The position numbers and the translations under genes are program-made. 64,000 bases of DNA, taken from the NCBI RefSeq assembly GCF_032854445.1, contig NC_088307.1:24253953-24317952 (forward strand), in the 5' to 3' direction. Below, one piece after another: positions 32,255-45,000 of this stretch; the stretch's first letter is position 1, and the number at the start of each line of letters is the position of its first letter. The notes beneath the pieces were generated by a model, which was not told where the DNA came from, ran no database searches, and saw only the letters and a list, made by a program, of their open reading frames with translations. The stretch comes from Liolophura sinensis (taxonomy: Eukaryota; Mollusca; Polyplacophora; Chitonida; Chitonidae).

Positions 32255-33054
32255 ATGTTCACTGTCCTGCAGAGGGTTGCGAGTTATTTGTGGTATGGAG
32301 ATGACGACAATGAACAGACTAACCTCAATGATGGCACGCTTAATGAAGGAGCACCCACTCACCCGAAGTGGAAAACGGTCACAGGAAAAGTCTCACATGT
32401 CTACAGTGGACATGGACTTGTGGAAGGAGAGATTTATTTCAGTTTTGCAAACGTCATTGGCGGAGTACGTCCAGCTGTTGGTGACGTGGTGAACGTAGTT
32501 TCGAAGCAAGAAAATGAGGGCGGGGGATGGAAAGGAGTTCAGGTGACGGCCCTGAGCGAGGTGTGGGATGCAGAGTTGTCTCCCTCTACGTGGGATGGCA
32601 GTTCTGTGGATGCTGTGGCAAGTGAAGAGGAAAGTCCTGTGGAAAAAGAAGATGTCGTCGGTAAAGTTACAAGATTTGCTGATGGGGAGGGATGTATCAA
32701 CGATAGCATCACATTTAATGGAGAAGCTTGCGTTTCGGAGTATGAAGCATTCCAAGGCGACTGGGTCAAGGCCGAGGTTGTGGCAACTGATGACGATTTA
32801 CTGTGCGCTGTCTCAGTTTACCCATTACGTACACTGGAGTTTGAAGGGGAGATAACTGCCATCCGAGATGATCATGGCTATGTTGAAACAAAGGACAGTC
32901 GCAGTATTTTTTACCATGTGGGTGTCATTGAGCCAGGTTATTTCCCCAGGAAGAGAGACATCGTGAAGGGGAGAGCCTTGGAGAGCACCCAGGGACAATG
33001 TGTGTGGAGAGCCATCAGCCTCAGCCCAGCCTTTAACTCTGTCACACCTCAAAG
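32255..33054 (+). CDS. MOV10L1: MOV10L1 exon 1, N-terminal OB-like repeats
   Basis: 266 codons from ATG 32255 to CAAAG|GTACGG. Three related segments begin [37 protein letters not shown] and [16 protein letters not shown]. All are cold-shock/OB-like in pattern and match the N-terminal architecture specific to MOV10L1. An acidic linker ([10 protein letters not shown]) separates the first two. Confidence 0.9.
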
Positions 33055-36000
33055 GTACGGAAAGCTACTGTAATTCTTCAACCTTTTCATATGTTTGCAA
33101 AGTGTTTATTCAAGCATATTCTGTTGTAGTTGCATATTATCAGCTTCTAGAATACCACTTATGTAGCACATTTAAATTCAGCTGGGCCTCAGCTTTACCA
33201 CATAATGTTTGTCAGGTGTTGCTGAAAAAAATGGTAGACTCCCCTGGCCACAATCCTAAAGGTGAAATATGTTTTTTAACCTAGCATATAATACTAATCA
33301 TGAACGGGCCGCCATGACCGAGGGGGTTAACACGCTAGCATGGGGTAATGACCCAGGAGCCACTCACCAATGCGGTTGCTGGGAGTTCAAGTCCAGCTCG
33401 TGCTGAATTTGTCTCCTGCCATACATGGGAAGGTCTGCCATCAACCTGTAGATGGTTGTGGGTTTCTCCAAGCCCAGCTTCATCCCAAATAATACTGGCC
33501 GCAACCGTGTAAGTGAAATATTCTTGAGTATGACGTAAAATGCCAATTAAATAAATAAATAAATAATCATAAGTCAATCTGTAAATAATTGTCAAACAAG
33601 GGAAGATCTGTCAGCAACCTGCAAATGGTCGGGATTACATCGTGGTTTTATCCTACCATAATCGTGTGAAATATTCTTGAGAAAGGCGTAGAACGCAAAT
33701 CGAATTAATAAATCTGTAAATAATCATGTATTTTTACCTATTTTCAGGCCTATCAATGTTGGATCAGTGGCTCCGATTAGCAAAGAAGACTTGCAGCATC
33801 TTCGTAAAAATAAAAATGGGATTTACGTTTCTGGAGACACTGACTTTGGAACATTGACTTCAGGAGAAGTCAAACTTCGTGAAGTTTGGGTGAGAAACCA
33901 CGGTACTCAGATCCAAACTTTACGGGGATGCCATATCCACGGTCAGAGTAAAATGTTTTCTGTCAAGGGTATCAAGTTCATATTTGAACATGCCCACTTT
34001 TCAGCCAATGGAAAGAAGCGAAACCCTGATGTAGCAGCCAATGAAAGTGCGATTTTATACCCAGCCATGGGACTGTACGTGGCTGTGGTGTGTGAGGCAA
34101 GGTAAGGGAGACAACTCATTGTCTGGCATCTGTTTCACAACTGCATACAAGTATATGTCTCTCTGTGTGGGTGAATGCTTGTGAACGCTTGTAGATAAAC
34201 TGTCACTACTTCATAACTCAGTGCGAGGTACTTAAGCATCTATACAGGTAATGCTAAAGAAAAATAAAAGGTTTATTAATTTGTACAATCATACAACCCA
34301 GATGTGATTGGGTTGAGTGTCACACCTGTTGTCTTCTCATGGTATGTATTATACCTTCCTGAACTGTCAATCAAGATTATGTATTTACAGCTTGTAGGTA
34401 ATATTGTATTGCAAATACATGCAGGTCAACCAAATCTGCCACACATTGGTCCCTTACATGTATCTCTCTTTGATGTGATGTCATTGTGGCTTTCACCTCG
34501 AATGGAATAAAGTCAAGGTCATAGCACCTGAAGGAGCGGTGTTCCTCTCCGGCTGTATTGGTGAAGGTCTGCCAGCAACCTGCGGATGGTCGTGAGTTTC
34601 CCCAAGGCTCTGCACGGCTTCCTCCCACCATAATGCTGGCTGCCGTTGTACATAATTGAAATATTTTTGTTTACGGCATAAATTGCCAGTTAGATAAATG
34701 AATGAATGAAATGGGGGATATGGGATCCATTTGTTCCAGTGAGGCAGCAGTATAAATATGATACATGGCATTGGTTTGAAGGCAAAAGGAGATACAATGT
34801 GTAGTCACTTTTGGGGCTTCCGTGGCTCAGTTGGTTAGCGCGCTAGCGCAGCGTAATGACCCAGGAGTCTCTCACCAATGCGGTCGCTGTGAGTTCAAGT
34901 CCAACTCATGCTGGCTTCATCTCTGGTCGTACGTGGGAAGGTCTTGCAGCAACCTGCGGATGGTCGTGGGTTTCCCCCCGGGTTCTGCCCGGTTTCCACC
35001 CACTATAATGCTGTCCGCTGTTGTATAAGTGAAATATTTTTGAGTACGGCTTAATACACCAATCAAATGAATAAATGAAAATGTAGTCACTGTTGCGTTA
35101 TCACTTTCATAATTTAGAAAGTTAAACATGAAACAAGCAAACAGATCTTCTAGTCTGTCGAAGTATGAGAGTTTCATGTTGGAATTCTTTTATGTCTAAA
35201 GGTCGGGCTGTACCATGTGGCTATTGTAGATTACATTTACTACATGGACATCTGAAAAAAAATTCAAACTTTAGAGTGCAGGAGGCACACGTTGAAGAAA
35301 ACAGAGGATGTGAACTTTTGTAAACTCAGAAGTTCCTGTCAGAAGGAAAGAGGTGTCATTTTTACTCTGGAAACATGGTGACATAGCTGATCAGTATAGT
35401 TTTTCCCGGTGAAAGTTCAACACTGTTGATAGATCACATGACACAGTAGTACTTTTTTTTACCTTAAGCAAGAAAAGAGTTCTGACTTGAAAATTCCCTA
35501 TTTCCTAGCCCTTCAGTTATGCCACCATTTTGGAGCCTTTTCCTGGTGGTTTGACGGTAGCTTTAAGACAGGAGATTTATCAGGTAAATGGCAAAGTGTG
35601 GTGGTTTCCCTCAGATTCTTCTCGGTTTCCTTCACTGTTGAACTTGACTGGCTGTGACTGCTGTCAACAGGTGAAAAATTGTTGAGGTGTTGAGCTCATT
35701 AAAATAAGGAACTTCACAAATAGATTTACACCTGGCTCACATGTTTTGTGGAATCTTGTACCTGAAATGCAGTTTATTGTCTAAAACTGGGGAAAAATAT
35801 ATGAACAAAATAAAATACTCTTTCTCTTTGTTGATTACATGTAGATTGATAAGCACTAATTTCCCAGCCCTGTTTCAGTTACATAGGCAGTGAAGAGCAG
35901 ATGTTGGTGTTACAGTTCAATGGATTCTGTATAGGGCAACGGCTGTCAGTCAATGTCACTGACCCTCATCAACTTTACATAGAGCCAGTCCCAAGCAACA

Positions 36001-39000
36001 GTTACGAGGGGAACCGCTCTGAGACATTTCAGCGTGCTCGCAGTGGCAAAAATGTTGGATGGGTTGTACCTGGTCAGAGACCTATCAACAGGTAAGACTG
36101 ATGGGTTAAAATAAAAGAAAGTTAAGAAATGAACCAAGATTTCTCAGACAGACAACTGAAAAATTTGCTCATAAAGGCTCACATGTATTTTTTTTACATT
36201 TTCTTCAAGAGAGTTAAATGTATGAAACAGTTTGAATTTTATGGATGATATTGCTAGTGGCAGAATAATCTGACATCACTTCACTTTTTTTTTCTTTAGA
36301 TTCACCTATTGGAGAATTTTTTGTGAAAATTGTTTAAGATATCTTTTAGTCATAGGTAATGACAGTTATAACAACACCTAAAGATGTGTTTAGAGTGACC
36401 AAAAACAAAAACAACAACATTCTGTGACATTTGAGTACACAAAGATCAGTTCATAAAACCCACCATTTTAACTCCATCATTTGAATCCGTTTAAATCTAA
36501 AAAAAAAAAAAGAATGAAAGTATTTCCACAGATAGTTTTCAGTTATCTATCCATTTTACCTCATGAGTTTTTATTCAGCTTAAAGGATTAGTGTCCAGAT
36601 TTGGGTCTGGACTATAAAGTTTATAACCTGTTTAAACAGTGCTATCAGGAGGGCTTCTGAGACATGTAATGATGATTTAAATTCCACCAAAAACAATAGA
36701 TTTACTGCCCTAGCTGATATCCAGCTGGCTGCTAGGTACAGCTAATGGGTGAAGTCATATCTGATCGACTTAAGGATGGCTGGGCTGTTCAACCGGGGAA
36801 TTTGTAAAATTACTAATACAAATTTTACAAATTTGTAGTCAAGTAAAAAAAGGAACTCATTTTTTCAACAGGTTTCGTGGTCGCTTCCAGCTACCCCAGC
36901 GCCTACCACAGTTTCCTGTCCCTGATGAGCTTAGAGACTGTGTGTTTGACCAGGGAGAGTTGACAGAAGTCCGTCCACACCTGCAACAGGTAGGTTAATA
37001 CGCTTTCTCTGAAAGAGGAGGCTCATCGAGGTCACAGGTTCAAATTCAGTATTGGCTGCAGCTTTAAAAGAAAAGATAACACCAGACTAAATGTATATGT
37101 ACATGATATATACATCGTTAAAGTGTCCCACGCCTCTGTGGCTCAGTTGGTTAGTGCTCTAGCGCAGCATAATGGCACAGGAGCCTGTCACCAGTGCTGT
37201 CACTGTGAGTTCAAGTGCAGCTCATGCTGGCTTCCTCTCCGGCCGTATGTGGGAATGTCTGCCAGCAACCTGCGGATGGTTGTGGGATCCACCGGGCTAT
37301 GCCCGGTTTCCTCCCACCATAATGGTGGCCGCCATCGTATAAGTAAAATATTCTTGAGTACGGCGTAAAACACCAATCAAGTAAATAAATAAATCAAGTA
37401 AGAAATGAAGGCTGATATCGTACTGGGAAAATGTAAGTTTTGAGCACCAAAAATGATATTTTATGGCTTTTCTTTGCATATAGAAATGCACTTTTTTAAA
37501 TCGAAACTGAACTGAAAATTGTATTGGAAGATTTAAGTAGACTTGCAAAGTGTGATTTCTGGTTTAACTGCCCACCTGTACTCACTACAGGAGCTGTCCA
37601 TGGATTGTTACACAGGTAAATTCCACACCTTACTACACCTGGAGGAGATTCAAATGGATATTGACATCAGACAGTTTGATCTGGAACAGGTGAGGCCATT
37701 GTTAATGATACAGTCATGGAAAAAATTATTAGACCACCCTTGCTTTCTCCCATTTCTTGTTCATTTTAAAACCTTGCACAACTGAAGGAACATTTGTTTG
37801 GGCAAAGAAAGTGATGAAAACAGAAATAGTTCATAAGGGTTTTATTTAAGAGGTGATATCTATCAGTTCTCTATGACTTTCTTGACAATGACCAAAATCA
37901 CTTAAGTTCATACATCTGTAGATGTAGCAACTGTATTCTCAAAAACATTTTGGCATTTCATTTTTTCTCCTGTCTCCTAGTCACGTAGTCACATGACTCT
38001 CAGTCTCAATGGGGGAGTTAGTACTTGATTGCATGCCCATTGTTTTTGATGACTGCAGCCATGCACCTTGGCATGCTCTCCACCAGTTTGTTACATTGCC
38101 CTGCGGTCACAGCAGCCCATTCCTGTTGCAAAAATTCGAACAAATTTGCTTTGTTTTTGGGCTAGTGGTTCTCCATTTTGAACTTGATAATATTCCACAG
38201 GTTTTCAATTGGATTCAGATCAGGTGACTGAGCAGGCCAATTCATGGTTCGAATGTTCCGGTTCTCTGTCCAGGTTTTAACTGACCTTGCCGTGTGGCAA
38301 GGGGCATTGTCTTGTTGGAAAATCCAGTCATTCGAGCCAGGAAAGAGTTTAGCAGCTGATGGAAGAAGACTGTTTTCAAGAGTAGCTCTGTATGTGACTT
38401 GGTTCATTCTCCCTTCACACAACTGCATCTGTCCTGTTCCACCCATACTGAAACAACCCCAGATCATCACTGATCCACCCCCATGCTTTACAGTAGGAGC
38501 AAGGCAGTCTGGTTTGTAGGCTTCCCCAGGCTTCCTCCTAACCAGTAAGTTGGCTGGAGTAGGCATCAACTCAAAATTGGATTCATCACTGAAGAGAACT
38601 TTAGCCCAATCATCAACAGTCCAACTCTTGTGATCCCTCGCAAAACGCAAGCGGGCCTTCCGCTGCCTCTCGTTGATGAAGGGCTTCTTCCGTGCCCTGT
38701 GCGACTTTAGACCAGCTTCAAGAAGTCGGTTTCGAACTGTTCTTGCTGAACAAGTCACATTTGTTGACAATGCCCACTCATTTCTAAGGTCTCTGGAGGT
38801 CTGACGACAATTCTTGATACAGGACCGGATGAGTGCTCGGTCATCTCGTGGGGTAGAAAGACGTTTCCTGGCTCGACCAGCTAGCAGTTTTGTAGTACCA
38901 TGTTCGGCTTGCTTTTTCTTGGTGTAATGAACTGCTGTCTTAGAGATCTTCAGTTTTTTGGAAAGCATGAAATTGCCTCGCATACACCCTAGGAATACAA

Positions 39001-42000
39001 CTGACCTTAAAGCATATCAAATACGACAAAGTATTATGGAATCAGCTGGATTTTTGTCGTATTCATTGTAATCTTCGGTTAATACACCTTTAGGGTTGCC
39101 AGGCATTAAAATGAACAAGAAACCAAAGAAAATATGAGTGGTCTAATAATTTTTTCCATGACTGTATGTTTGTCTGGGATGCCCATTTGACATTCTTAAA
39201 GTGGTCTCTAAGCCCAACCTAATCTAATTTTTTAGATTTCGGTTGGGATACACCCAACAAAGAATTTTTTTTTCAGTGAATCAATCCTGGCCTTAGCAAG
39301 GAAATTTGTAGATTTTCCTGGTATCATAGTTCATCAGCCTTGGTGGCCATTTGTGCTGTCTAATGTTTGTTGAAGGCTCTTTGCCTTCCAACAAAGCGGT
39401 GTGCATATCTGTTATATATCACATCCTATCACTGGGAGAGTTACTCCAGTTTCCTTCACTTGAAAAACTGACTGTCATTGTAGAAGTTAAAAGTTCTTAG
39501 GTATGGCGTCAAAAAAAAAAAGCAGTCCAGTAATCAACCAAATACTTTGTGATTGCACGATGATGACTTAGAGGTTAGAGTGCATGCTGGAGGTCCCAGG
39601 TTCAAACCTGGATCCTGTCATGCAGGAACTCTCATGGTTGATTATTGGTTTCCTGTGTTCAACCTTGCCCGTCCCTCAACACAAGGAGGGACACGAGTGT
39701 CAATAGCCAAACAAGTACATAAATCACCCCTCGAAGGTAACATGCCATTATTACATTGCCTGATTTCATGTATGTACCTCTGAAAGAGAGAAACGGTATG
39801 ATTTTCTCGCTGTAAAAGCTACACATTAAATATGCGCATGAACCTGGGCATCTTTGCGGGCTACCAAGTGAGAAAACTATTGCCAGGGGGAGATAAATAT
39901 GTCTATTCTCAATGCTATGTCATGTGGATTGTGTTTTGTCTCGATGGTTACAGGTGTGTCTTCGTCGCGTGGGGGAGTTTCTGTGCCTGGGGGTCCCGGA
40001 TCTGGCTGAGGGTAGGCCCTCCCTCCTCATCGGTGACAAGGTCATCCTATCCGAGCCAGGCTGTATGGATGGACTGAGCTACGCGGGTTACATTCATGAG
40101 GTACGCTACAGTTTTAAAAACGTTATATCTGAGTAACGGAGGGCTCAATGGAAGACAGCTACCAACTACCTGTAGCCTACTACTCTGCTATAGAACTTGG
40201 CCAAAGCTCCTATGTTTCTTTAATTAAAGAGGCTAGCTATACAGCAGATTTTTGGTCAAAAAATCGATCAGCGCAGATTGTGTCAAATTTTTCAACTGAC
40301 CCTCACATGCACCATCACCGTTCAACCGTTTCGAGATGAACAATAATTCATGTACTGTTCAAAGACAAGCTTTCATACAAAAATATACAGTCATGAAGTC
40401 ATGACGGAGGGCATACCTGTCCCAGCACAAAGACAAGCATTCATACAAAAATATACAGACATAAAGTCATGACGGAGGGCATACCTGTCCCAGCACAAAG
40501 ACAAGCATTCATACAAAAATATACAGTCATGAAGTCATGACGGAGGGCATACCTGTCCAAGCACAAAGACAAGCATTCATACAAAAATATACAGTCATGA
40601 AGTCATGACGGGCATACCTGTCCCAGCACAAAGACAAGCATTCATACAAAAATATACAGTCATGAAGTCATGACGGGCATACCTCTCTCAGCACAAAGAC
40701 AAGCATTCATACAAAAATACACAGTCATGAAGTCATGTCTGGGCACAAAATTGAGGTCACATTGTAAGGTGTTGAACATCATAAATGAATGGTATGAATT
40801 GCTTTAATTTCATGAGGATGACATTGAACAGTTTCATCCATGCAAGATTTGTTTTAGTATCTGCTTTTTTGGTTAATACAAGCTCAAATATCCTTGCCTG
40901 TTGATTAATCAACATTGATTTTGCCTTTGTTATTGCTAAGGGCTGACATAATTGTTGGGCCTTATTATGGGAAGTCTGTGCTGCTTTCAGACTTGTATTC
41001 AGCCAATCGTTCTCAAGATCTTCAGTCATGTTTATAGCCTCATAGAATCTTGTCTGCCTTGCCTTTCCGGCATGGCATCCAACGTACCTTGACGTGAACT
41101 TTTGTCCGGAAGAGGAAGGTGAAAAAGTTCTGAATAAAACATACGCTATTCATACAAACAGTTTGATTTATTTATGTAATTTTTTATTCTAGTAAAATGT
41201 ATTTGAAACTTTATATTCTACGGTGACCTTTTCTGAGCATACACATAAATCTATGAATGGACCATGAAATGAACTCTTGTCTGGAAGAGGAAGGTAAAAA
41301 AAAAATTCCAAATACAACACACACATGACATCTAATGAACTCTGATTCGCTCTGCTTCAATATTTTTATCTTATTTTCAGGGGGTTGGTGGGGGAGGGGC
41401 GGCTAATGCTAAGTATAAATGTAAGATTTCTATGACAAAATCCAGTCCTGGTTCTAACTAGATCTTGCCATGGATCAATGTTCGTGTGCATGTATGGCTG
41501 ATATACAGCAAATTTCAGACGGCCGCGTTTTTTTTTTGGTAACAAAAATGCTTACTATGTTAATTAGCTGTTTCATGGAAATATCTGTATTGGAAATTGT
41601 GTCCCCATAACTTATAGTAAAAACAGTGGAGAAACTGGATATACCAACTACATGTAGAAAGTATTTCTTTGAAATGTTTTTTTTTTCATCTATTTCTTTG
41701 ATTGGTGTTTTACATAGTACACAAGAATATTTCACTTATACAACGGCGACCAGCATTATGGTGGGAGGAAACCCGGGGAAAACCCATGACCATCCGCAAG
41801 TTGCTATCAGACCTTCCCACATATGGCTGGTGAGGAAGCCAGCATGAGCTGGACTCAAACTCACAGTGACCGCATTGGTGAGAGACTTCTGGGTCATTAC
41901 GCTGCGCTAGCGCGCTAACGAACTAAGCCACAGAGACCCTTCTTTGTAATGTCGCTGTTTTATTGGCAGTGAAAAGCAGCTGCAGCATCAAACTTCAAAG

Positions 42001-45000
42001 GCCACTATCTGTGACTGGGTGCTAATTAGATCACATCAGCATTGTTGTGGCGAGTGTAGTGTAGCGCATTCTGAAATGTGAATGTAGCTTATTAGAGGCT
42101 AAGACAACCCTAATATGAAAGGCTAAGACAACCCTAATATGAAAGGCTAAGACAACCCTAATATGAAAGGCTAAGACAACCCTAATATGAAGTATATGTC
42201 AGGTGATAGACCATTGAACACTATTCAAAAAAATACTTTGATTTATTTAGATTTACTGGAGATTTAAACTTTGGATTCTGCGGCAACTTCTTCTGAGCAT
42301 ACGGTGTGTATAACTGGAACCATTTATTTACAACATCGATAATAACACCACTAATGCAATTGTTCACAGAACTGTTTAATAGATTTTATTGTTGCGGAGG
42401 TAACGGGTTACTTCCGTGTCTTGATGATTAGGCTTGTCGGGAAGTGGCCAGAATGTGACCAGAGTGTGACCAGATCGTGGCCAGAACGTGGACAGAACGT
42501 GACCAGATTGTGGCCAGATCGTGGCCAGAACGTGGACAGAACGTGACCAGAGCGTGGCCAGAACGTGGACAGAACGTGACCAGAGCGTGACCAGAGCGTG
42601 GCCAGAACGTGGACAGAACGTGACCAGAGCGTGACCAGAACGTGACCAGAGTGTGACCAGATTGTGGCCAGAACGTGGACAGAACGTGACCAGAGCGCGT
42701 ACAGAGCAGCAACAGACTACAGACAGTGCACAGCCTGGGTGCGTATAGGGCACTGACAAAGTCATGGTCAAAATTTATGGTCATTTAGGGTACTTTATTT
42801 TAGTCTTTAAGTTTTTTTCTGTGTCTTTAATAATTCAATAATTCATTTATTCATGTGATATGTTGTAGGTTCTCAGTGAAGAAGTTCTCGTGAAATTTCA
42901 TGGCAGTTTTCACCAGAATTTCCAGGGAGAGAGTTACGATGTTGTCTTCACGTTTAACAGGTACCATTTGTTATTAAAACGTATGGTGGTTCAAGCACAG
43001 ACAGGCTGCGACTATCATGCAGTCCAATGACCAGTGAGGCTGTGTTTTTGAATCTAACTCTTGTTGTTTTATTTATTTGATTTATTTGATTGGTGTTTTA
43101 TGCCATGCTAAAAAATATTTCACTTACATGAAGGTGGCCAGCATTATGGTGGGTGGAAATTGGGCAGAGCCAGGGGGAAATCCATGACCATCCACAAGTT
43201 GGTGCAAGGCCTTTCCGCATGCAGCTGGAAAGGAAGACACCATGAGCTGGACTTGAACTCACAACAACTGCATTGATGAGACTCCTGGGTCATTGCACTG
43301 CGCTGCGCATTAAACACCTCGGCCACTGTGGATTTATGTCAAGAGGTTTGCCAGGTTTACTCTTGAATACTGTGGATTTGTGTCAAGAGGTTTGTCATTT
43401 TTACTCCCAGCCCCTGTGGATTTGTGTCAAGAGGTTTGCCAGGTTTACTCTCGGCCACTGTGGATTGGTGTCAAGAGGTTTGTCAGGTTTACTCCAGGCC
43501 TTACTCCAGTTTCTTTCACCCATAAACCTGACCTCCATCAAAGAGGTGAAAAATTTTTGAGTATGGTTTTAAACATCAATCACTCCCCTTTAAAACTGAC
43601 TGTTGAGAGAAATGTTCATAAGGAGTAACTTTTTTCTATGTTTCTTTGATAAAATTAGGAGAAAATATTAAATGTCATTTTTACTTTGACAAGTAGTCTA
43701 CAAAGGATACAAAATGTTTGCAATTCAGTGTTTTTGTGGTTTCCTTTGACTTCTTGCATCAAATGAGATAGCAAACTGTCCTTGTTATTTTCAGGTCAAC
43801 TATACGCCGATGTCACCAGGCTGTTGATATGGCCTTACAGCTTAGCGAGCAAGGTAAGAGATGTTGTCAATATTCACTCATGATCAAAAGATGTCCTACC
43901 TGTATTTTTGTAAAATTCTATATTTAACCTCACATGGGCATTGAATAAGAGGGCAAGTAATTTTAAAGTAACTGTTAGTGGTGGCACTGGTTGTCTTATC
44001 AGGACAATAACGCAAGGGTGATGTACTCTTGTAAATTACAAAATCCCTTGCGCGATGTTTATTTATGTGTTTTTTAGAGGTACCTCTGTTGCCTGGTGAT
44101 TTGAGTGCTAGGGTAACATCATGACCCATCAGCCTCTCACTAGTGGGATCGCTGTGAGTTTAAGGGCTGTTCCTGCTGTCTTCCTCTCCAGTCATATGTG
44201 GAAAGATCTGTTAGTAATCTGCGAATGTCAGGGGTGAATCACAGCTAAGATGGTTAAAGTCAGATGTCAGGGGCAAATCAAAGCTAAGATGGTTAAAGTT
44301 AAATGTCAGGGGTGTATCAAAGCTAAGATGGTTAAAGATAGAGGTCGAGTGAATCAAAGCTAAGATGGTTAATGTTAAATGTCAGGGGTGAATCAAAGCT
44401 AAGATGGTTAAAGTTAGATGTCAGGGGCGAATCAAAGCTAAGATGGTTAAAGTTAAATGTCAGGGGTGAATCAAAGCTAAGGTGGTTAAAGTTAGATGTC
44501 AGGGGTGAATCAAAGCTAAGATGGTTAGAGCTAGATGTCAGGGGCGAATCAAAGCTAACATGATTAAAGGTAGATGTCAGGGGTGAATCAAAGCTAAGAT
44601 GGTTAAAGTTAGATGTCAGGGGCAAATCAAAGCTAAGATGGTTAAAGTTAAATGTCAGGGGCGAATCAAAGCTAAGATGGTTAAAGTTAAATGTCAGGGG
44701 TGAATCAAAGCTAAGGTGGTTAAAGTTAAATGTCAGGGGTGAATCAAAGCTAAGATGGTTAAAGTTAGATGTCAGGGGCGAATCAAAGCTAAGATGGTTA
44801 AAGTTAAATGTCAGGGGCGAATCAAAGCTAAGATGGTTAAAGTTAGATGTCAGGGGCGAATCAAAGCTAAGATGGTTCAAGTTAAATGTCAGGGGTGAAT
44901 CAAAGCTAAGATGGTTAAAGTTAGATGTCAGGGGTGAATCAAAGCTAAGATGGTTAAAGTTAGATGTCAGGGGCGAATCAAAGCTAAGATGGTTCAAGTT

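Noticed and set aside
34813..34925. Possible true tRNA genes (here and at other SINE heads, 13588 and 39556)
   Set aside because: A and B boxes are present, but the rest does not fold to a clear cloverleaf and is fused to repeated SINE bodies.
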